A stretch of DNA of 6,010 nucleotides from Bacteroidota bacterium (GTDB taxonomy: Bacteria; Bacteroidota; Ignavibacteria; Ignavibacteriales; Melioribacteraceae), in NCBI GenBank assembly GCA_021786655.1, contig JAJYMU010000395.1, positions 1-6,010 of the forward strand, given 5' to 3'. The position numbers and the translations under genes are program-made. The notes below the pieces were generated by a model. That model saw only the letters and a list, made by a program, of their open reading frames with translations. It was not told the origin of the DNA and made no database searches. Positions 5,858 to 6,010 of this stretch are shown piece by piece (the first letter of the stretch is position 1; every line of letters starts with the position of its first letter).

Positions 5858-6010
5858 ATGGCATCAGAAGCATTAAAAAAAATCGCTGATGAATTAAAAA
5901 CAGCCCGCGAAGAAAAGGATATTTCTCTTCAGCAAATTGCTTCCAAAACTAAAATCGACATCAAATTTCTCCGCGCAATTGAGAACGCAAATTTTGACAT
6001 CCTTCCTGAT
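5858..6010 (+). CDS. RodZ-like helix-turn-helix protein, N-terminal part (truncated by window end)
   Basis: The 51 visible residues form a Cro/CI-type helix-turn-helix: ADELKTAREEKDISLQQIA (10-28), SKTKIDIKFLRAIENANFD (29-47), ending LPD. The pattern of a short leader, 'LK.AREEK.ISL..IA..TKI...FL.AIE...F..LP', is that of the N-terminal domain of RodZ and related membrane-anchored HTH proteins, where it binds MreB rather than DNA and helps maintain rod shape. The predicted TM helix and extracytoplasmic domain would lie beyond the window, so membrane anchoring is untested. The ATG follows the rsmB stop in the arrangement TAG-TAG-ATG, with AAGGG at 5842-5846 about 11 nt upstream inside rsmB. The two genes are likely co-transcribed. 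A soluble HTH regulator remains possible. Confidence 0.8.
   Translation, partial: MASEALKKIADELKTAREEKDISLQQIASKTKIDIKFLRAIENANFDILPD

Overview
The window looks like ordinary chromosomal DNA from a Bacteroidota/Chlorobi-type (FCB group) bacterium, possibly close to Ignavibacteria. This placement is an inference. It rests on moderate-to-low GC (roughly 40% by eye), Asn/Lys/Ile-rich proteins, several genes with weak or no Shine-Dalgarno site, and two upstream regions that fit the Bacteroidota housekeeping promoter pattern (TTTG, about 20 bp, TAnnTTTG). All genes are on the + strand. I see no mobile element, CRISPR array, tRNA or rRNA.

Layout: (1) 1-186 is the C-terminal tail of a probable outer-membrane beta-barrel protein whose start lies outside the window. 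(2) 196-2717 is a tight run of three genes: undecaprenyl-diphosphate phosphatase (uppP), a lipoprotein cyclophilin-type peptidyl-prolyl isomerase, and the DNA polymerase III delta subunit (holA). (3) After an 88-bp gap with a candidate promoter, 2806-4089 encodes an ECF sigma factor and, 3 nt later, a single-pass membrane protein placed like an anti-sigma factor but without the usual zinc motif. (4) 4090-4420 holds the rpmE unit: a consensus-like Bacteroidota promoter, the zinc-binding form of ribosomal protein L31, and a strong intrinsic terminator. (5) 4487-6010 holds rsmB (16S rRNA m5C methyltransferase) followed 3 nt later by the start of a RodZ-like helix-turn-helix protein cut by the window edge.

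Functionally this is a housekeeping neighbourhood: cell-envelope recycling and folding (uppP, PPIase, RodZ-like), replication (holA), ribosome components and modification (rpmE, rsmB), and one regulatory pair (ECF sigma plus putative membrane anti-sigma). I found no convincing evidence of a wholly new system. The points most worth a second look are the sigma/membrane-protein pair, the two promoter-like elements with the same 20-bp spacer, and the unusually frequent in-phase, one-codon junctions between neighbouring genes.
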